Shown: piece by piece, positions 5,805-8,476 of the stretch | Layout of the letters: each line of letters starts with the position of its first letter | Numbering within the stretch: position 1 is the stretch's first letter | NCBI GenBank assembly: GCA_003132905.1 | Contig: PKZC01000083.1 | Coordinates: forward strand, 1-8,476 | Direction: 5' to 3' | Length of the DNA stretch: 8,476 nucleotides | DNA from: Bryobacterales bacterium | GTDB taxonomy: Bacteria > Acidobacteriota > Terriglobia > Bryobacterales > Bryobacteraceae | The notes under the pieces: generated by a model | What the model was told of the DNA's origin: nothing | The model's input: only the letters and a program-made list of their open reading frames with translations | Database searches by the model: none | Translations under genes and position numbers: made by a program

Positions 5805-6953
5805 CTAGGGCTTGGTGCGCGGCGTCAGGTCGCGGTGGAACATGTAGGAAATTTCGATGGGCATGCTATCCATCGACTGCACGCGCAGCACCAGTTGATA
5901 GAAGCGCGGCATGCTACCGTCGGGCCTTTTCAGCTTGGTGGCCAGCGCCCGAGCCAAGGTTGGATCGGTGATGGCCCGCACCGCCGCCAGTGTGCTTGAA
6001 ATCTGATTCCCGGATAAATACAAGATGTCGCCATTGCCGTATAGCCCAGGCACATGGGTGATTAGCGCGTGGGTTTCTTCACTTGCTTGGGAACTGTCGA
6101 CCGCTTGGGATCCCGCGAGCTGGTCTGGAATGAAGCTTGGCTCGCCGGGCTGGGGGCTGAGGTTGCGGATTCCATTCGGCTCCAGCACCAATGCTTGCCC
6201 CTTGGAAAGCGCCTCGATCTGACGATTACCCGAGACTGGCCCGAGAAACACCACGTTGTCCATCAGGACTTCCGGCATCGCAACCTGATCGCTGCGGGTA
6301 ACCAGCACATTGTCCTTACGATGCGACAAAAACTCACCCAGGAGAAACGCTCCCGATGCTCCGTCCGAGGGAGCCAGACAAATCATCAAGGGGCGATTGG
6401 TGTTCAGCATCGGTCCCCAAAGTTGCTGCAACTCCGGCGTGCCCAGATCCGCTCCGGCGTGCGGCACGCGGGCCGTTTTCTCGCGCCAAAGCGCAACACC
6501 CAAAACCGCGGCGCACACCAGAGCCACCACCAGCGATGCGCCCAGGATGATTTCCTTGCGATGGTTCGGCTCCGGTTGTGCGGCCTCTGGCGGAATCGCG
6601 GGGGTTGGCAGCGTGACAATCTCGCGCGTCTCGAACGTAACTCGAAAACCGCCCTTGGGAACGTCGACAATCACGGGATCGTCTACGCCTTCGGTGCGAT
6701 AGTACTCCGCCAGCTTTTGCCGCAGCCGGGCGACATGCATCCGCACCACCGATTCCTGGCGAGGATCATAGGAGGCAGGCTTGGCGAAAACATCCAGGCC
6801 CACCGTATATTCCTTCAGGCTGCCGGCCGTTCCCGAGAGCGATTTCTCAGCGAGATAGTGCAGAAGGTTGCGGTGGACTTCCGAAGTGCGAAAGGCCTTG
6901 CTCTGGACGATGCGCTGGACCTGCGTTTGGTTCGCTTCCAGCTCGACGACCAT
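5805..6953 (-). CDS. ToxR-like transmembrane winged-helix regulator
   Basis: A 382-residue one-component regulator. Residues about 20-107 form an OmpR/ToxR-type winged helix. The wording is characteristic of Acidobacteriota: LKEYTVGLDVF (46-56), YDPRQESVVRMHVARLRQKL (62-81), EYYRTEG (83-89) and VDVPKGGFRVTF (96-107). A Pro-rich linker (114-129) leads to a single membrane helix at about 134-156 (IILGASLVVALVCAAVLGVAL), so the remaining 225 residues would be periplasmic. The outer half contains VVFLGPVSGN (234-243) and a GLYGNGDILYLSGNQ patch (303-317). Such domains are assumed to sense a signal; the ligand is unknown. The architecture is that of ToxR/CadC regulators, which bind DNA while membrane-anchored. 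The ATG at 6953 starts 2 bp after the stop of the upstream anchor-protein gene, implying coupled translation. Confidence 0.85.
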   Translation of the reverse strand: MVVELEANQTQVQRIVQSKAFRTSEVHRNLLHYLAEKSLSGTAGSLKEYTVGLDVFAKPASYDPRQESVVRMHVARLRQKLAEYYRTEGVDDPVIVDVPKGGFRVTFETREIVTLPTPAIPPEAAQPEPNHRKEIILGASLVVALVCAAVLGVALWREKTARVPHAGADLGTPELQQLWGPMLNTNRPLMICLAPSDGASGAFLLGEFLSHRKDNVLVTRSDQVAMPEVLMDNVVFLGPVSGNRQIEALSKGQALVLEPNGIRNLSPQPGEPSFIPDQLAGSQAVDSSQASEETHALITHVPGLYGNGDILYLSGNQISSTLAAVRAITDPTLARALATKLKRPDGSMPRFYQLVLRVQSMDSMPIEISYMFHRDLTPRTKP

Positions 6954-6955
6954 CG

Positions 6956-7414
6956 CTATTTATCATAAGGCATAGCCGCCGGTTCATAGTACCCGTTGAG
7001 CTTGAGATGGATGGTGACTGGACTGCCGTTCGGATTCTTCCAGCGCCAGCGATACCACCCCGACGATTGCGCCTCGAACGCGCTATGCGATTCAGTCGCA
7101 GTGAGTGGATTTTGATTCGCAAACTGGCAGGAAACCATGGTGCGGCTGGCGGTCCAGGAAAAAACCAGCGTGGCGCCGGCCTGCATCGCGACGCGATATT
7201 CCACTACGCCGTTGGCGGCTAGCGGCAGATCGAAACTATCCTTGCGCAATGGTTGCAGGGGGCTAAACGATTGCAGCAGCGATCGAGCGCTCAAGGGCAG
7301 CGTCGCCGAAGGCGGCCTCGGCGGTCTGCGCACGATCCAAAAATGCACGCCGGCGAACGCGGCCAGGGTCAGAACAGCCGCCGTCATGATGATCAGCCAT
7401 CCTTTCCTGGTCAC
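6956..7414 (-). CDS. Single-span membrane-anchored protein of unknown function
   Basis: A 152-residue protein with one N-terminal membrane helix (about 6-28, WLIIMTAAVLTLAAFAGVHF) flanked by basic residues (RKG before, RRPPRPP after). The C-terminal part, about 60-145, should face the periplasm. That part reads as a small beta-sandwich: VEYRVAMQAGATLVFSWTA (71-89), then AFEAQSSGWYRWRWKN (112-127), then PVTIHLKLNGYYEP (132-145). From memory this resembles proteins annotated 'transmembrane anchor protein' in proteobacteria, with the same order of a Phe-x-x-Ala...Gly...Trp-x-Trp block and a PVTxxL ending. That likeness is inference. The GTG at 7414 is the listed start. An internal ATG at codon 10 has AGGAAAGGA upstream and is a real alternative, giving 143 residues. 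The ToxR-like gene begins 2 bp downstream, so the two are almost certainly cotranscribed. Confidence 0.75.
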   Translation of the reverse strand: MTRKGWLIIMTAAVLTLAAFAGVHFWIVRRPPRPPSATLPLSARSLLQSFSPLQPLRKDSFDLPLAANGVVEYRVAMQAGATLVFSWTASRTMVSCQFANQNPLTATESHSAFEAQSSGWYRWRWKNPNGSPVTIHLKLNGYYEPAAMPYDK

Positions 7415-7544
7415 TATAGCGATTGTATGCGGTGGCGGCCCAGCGGCTTTGGAGACGCAAAAAACTAGTGGCTTTTCCCAGCTTTTTCACGGCCAACCCT
7501 GTAGCAGATTGCCCTACGCGCCGATAGAAAGCACAGGAGCAGGC
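7415..7544. promoter_or_regulatory. Divergent promoter region between anchor-protein and HTH genes
   Basis: This 130-bp gap must hold start signals for two divergent transcripts. On the minus strand TACAAT (7422-7427) is a good -10 match. Transcripts from it would begin almost at the GTG, which fits the downstream ATG start of the anchor gene better. No matching -35 was found. On the plus strand no convincing promoter could be placed. The segment 7460-7495 has A- and T-runs. Confidence 0.35.
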
Positions 7545-7817
7545 ATGGCAACATTGCCTCTAAAGAACTGGAGCGTTGCGTCCATCCGCCAGACTAGCGG
7601 GATCAGTCTGGAAGAGATCGCACGGGACACCAAGCTCAAGGTCACAACCCTGAAGGCCATTGAAGATGCTAACTTTGATGTTTTGCCGGGCGGAATTTAT
7701 AACATCAGCTACATCCGGCAATACGCGAGGGCTATCGGCGTGGACGAAGGGGCTTTGGTCCGAATGTACCAATCGTTACGCCCGGAAGATAATCAGAGTG
7801 AAACAGACGGGCGTTAG
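7545..7817 (+). CDS. RodZ-type helix-turn-helix protein without membrane segment
   Basis: A 90-residue soluble protein consisting almost entirely of the HTH_25 domain found at the N-terminus of RodZ. Visible blocks are ISLEEIARDTKLKVTTLKAI (20-39), the family-typical FDVLPGGIYNISYIRQYARA (44-63) and IGVDEGALVRMY (64-75), ending in an acidic tail. In RodZ this domain binds MreB rather than DNA and is followed by a membrane helix and a periplasmic domain; both are absent here. The reading frame is open far upstream, but the ATG at 7545 is chosen because AGGAG (7535-7539) precedes it by 5 nt and the upstream part overlaps the minus-strand gene. Bactofilin follows after 38 bp. The context suggests an adaptor or regulator of a cytoskeletal polymer, although a DNA-binding role cannot be excluded. 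Confidence 0.82.
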   Translation: MATLPLKNWSVASIRQTSGISLEEIARDTKLKVTTLKAIEDANFDVLPGGIYNISYIRQYARAIGVDEGALVRMYQSLRPEDNQSETDGR

Positions 7818-7855
7818 TTGGGTCGAAATTCCCAAGCCCAGAAAGCAGGAGTAAC

Positions 7856-8215
7856 ATGGCGGCTGCCGCTTCTTTGCAAACCGACACATCCTCGTCCCCG
7901 GCCGTTCTCGGCAAGGACGTAACAGTAACAGGTGAAATTCGCAGCCACGAACCTCTCATCATCGAGGGCGAGGTTCAGGGTACCATCGACGTGGCCGGCC
8001 ACCTTCTCACCATCGCACCCCGAGGGAACGTGCGCGCCAGCATTAAGGCCAAGGAGATTGACGTTCTTGGGTCGTTGCAAGGAAACATCGAGGGCGCCGA
8101 CAAAGTCTACATCCGCACTGGCGCAAAATTCGTGGGCGATATTCACGCGCGTGGCATCGTGATTGAGGACGGTGGATTCATTCGCGGAAAAGTAGATCTG
8201 ACGCGCAAGGCCTGA
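7856..8215 (+). CDS. Bactofilin (polymer-forming cytoskeletal protein)
   Basis: A 119-residue bactofilin (DUF583 family). These proteins self-assemble without nucleotide into filaments and act in cell shape, stalk or pole organisation and placement of wall enzymes. The core at about 17-115 has the expected right-handed beta-helix rhythm of short strands with Gly turns: VTVTGEIRSHEPLIIEGEVQ (22-41), GTIDVAGHLLTIAPRGNV (42-59), ASIKAKEIDVLGSLQGNIEG (61-80), KVYIRTGAKFVGDIHARGIV (83-102) and a final GGFIRGKVDL. The N-terminal 16 residues are a polar, Ser/Thr/Ala-rich tail. Length is at the short end of the family. AGGAG (7847-7851) lies 4 nt before the ATG. Stops are tandem (TGATAA). It is likely cotranscribed with the RodZ-type HTH gene upstream. 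No wall hydrolase gene is seen nearby. Confidence 0.93.
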   Translation: MAAAASLQTDTSSSPAVLGKDVTVTGEIRSHEPLIIEGEVQGTIDVAGHLLTIAPRGNVRASIKAKEIDVLGSLQGNIEGADKVYIRTGAKFVGDIHARGIVIEDGGFIRGKVDLTRKA

Positions 8216-8236
8216 TAAAAATCCCGGCGCCTTTTT
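8207..8236 (+). terminator. Weak intrinsic terminator overlapping the bactofilin stop
   Basis: AAGGC (8207-8211) pairs with GCCTT (8229-8233), and the T-run covers 8232-8236. The loop is long (17 nt) and the stem is only 5 bp. The stop codon lies inside the loop. The position between convergent genes supports the call, but the stem is weak. Confidence 0.4.
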
Positions 8237-8246
8237 CGAGAGCCGC

Positions 8247-8476
8247 TTAGTGAAACGCCTGGTCGATGGCGTGGAACGTCGTTACGAACTGCACTCCCAG
8301 AACGTTGTTCTGCGTTCCCGGGAGATGCTCGATGCTTAACCACTCATAGCTGGCTTTCAGCAGTTGATGCCGGTTCACCCACCAGCCTCCTGCTAGCTCA
8401 TAGGAAGCAATCGATGGCGAGAATTCGCTGGTGGAGGCTCCGCTCGCATCGGCTGCCCCGCCCGGCTTGAACCAGC
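8247..8476 (-). CDS. Outer-membrane beta-barrel (porin-like) protein, C-terminal part
   Basis: Only the last 75 codons lie in the window. They read as alternating amphipathic strands: SIASYELAGGWWVN, then RHQLLKASYEWLSI, then NNVLGVQFVTTF, with the closing residues AIDQAFH and a TAA stop. The pattern of aromatic-rich transmembrane strands ending near the C-terminus is that of outer-membrane porins or porin-like proteins. The NRHQLLKxxYEW...VxGVQFVT wording is like C-terminal ends of beta-barrel proteins seen in Acidobacteriota (from memory). Which barrel family it belongs to cannot be told from this fragment. The frame is well supported by the absence of stops and by strand periodicity. It faces the bactofilin gene with a 31-bp gap. 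Confidence 0.65.
   Translation of the reverse strand, partial: WFKPGGAADASGASTSEFSPSIASYELAGGWWVNRHQLLKASYEWLSIEHLPGTQNNVLGVQFVTTFHAIDQAFH

Noticed and set aside
6069..6968. A 299-codon plus-strand ORF antisense to nearly all of the ToxR-like gene
   Set aside because: It is a shadow: the minus-strand frame gives a coherent winged helix, membrane helix and known family wording, while this frame yields His/Arg/Gln-rich sequence with no domain.
7137..7544. N-terminal extension of the RodZ-type HTH frame by 136 codons
   Set aside because: It overlaps the minus-strand anchor gene, has no domain, and the ATG at 7545 has a good SD and a natural domain start.
8299..8311. Near-perfect palindrome AGAAC-GTT-GTTCT
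   Set aside because: It lies inside the porin-like coding sequence (Asn-Asn-Val codons) and is probably chance.

Overview
The window looks like chromosomal DNA from a moderately GC-rich, diderm soil or environmental bacterium. The best guess is Acidobacteriota near Solibacter/Bryobacter (inference). The strongest hint is the ToxR-type winged-helix regulator at 5805-6953, whose N-terminal wording is typical of Acidobacteriota. The Tat-type DUF362 protein beside a squalene-cyclase-like toroid protein, the orphan Flp-type pilin and the short bactofilin fit the same picture. The partial beta-barrel protein at the right edge indicates an outer membrane. No rRNA, tRNA, CRISPR array, insertion sequence or phage gene was seen.

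Left block (1-2881, minus strand): four tightly packed genes, read PAP2 phosphatase (signal peptide), GNAT acetyltransferase, half-size terpene-cyclase-like toroid protein, DUF362 protein with a twin-arginine leader (cut by the window edge). Gaps are 8 bp, 43 bp and a 4-bp ATGA overlap, so this is probably one operon. A 230-bp spacer (2882-3111) separates it from the next block and holds a small hairpin and a plausible promoter for the pilin gene.

Middle block (3112-4843, plus strand): a Flp/type IVb pilin with an excellent Shine-Dalgarno, then peptide deformylase (def), then an unrecognised exported protein whose ATG directly abuts the def stop codon. It converges on a TrmB-family regulator (4869-5729, minus). 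Upstream of that, also on minus, is a pair with a 2-bp gap: a single-span membrane-anchored protein (6956-7414) followed by a ToxR-like transmembrane regulator (5805-6953). These two are probably cotranscribed and may act together at the inner membrane.

Right block (7545-8215, plus strand): a 90-residue RodZ-type helix-turn-helix protein with no membrane segment, followed 38 bp later by a bactofilin. Together they look like a compact cytoskeleton or cell-shape module. The bactofilin converges on the C-terminal end of an outer-membrane beta-barrel protein (8247-8476, minus, partial). The most interesting items are the HTH-bactofilin pair, the PAP2/GNAT/toroid/DUF362 operon and the anchor-protein/ToxR-like pair. 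None can be proven a new system from sequence alone.
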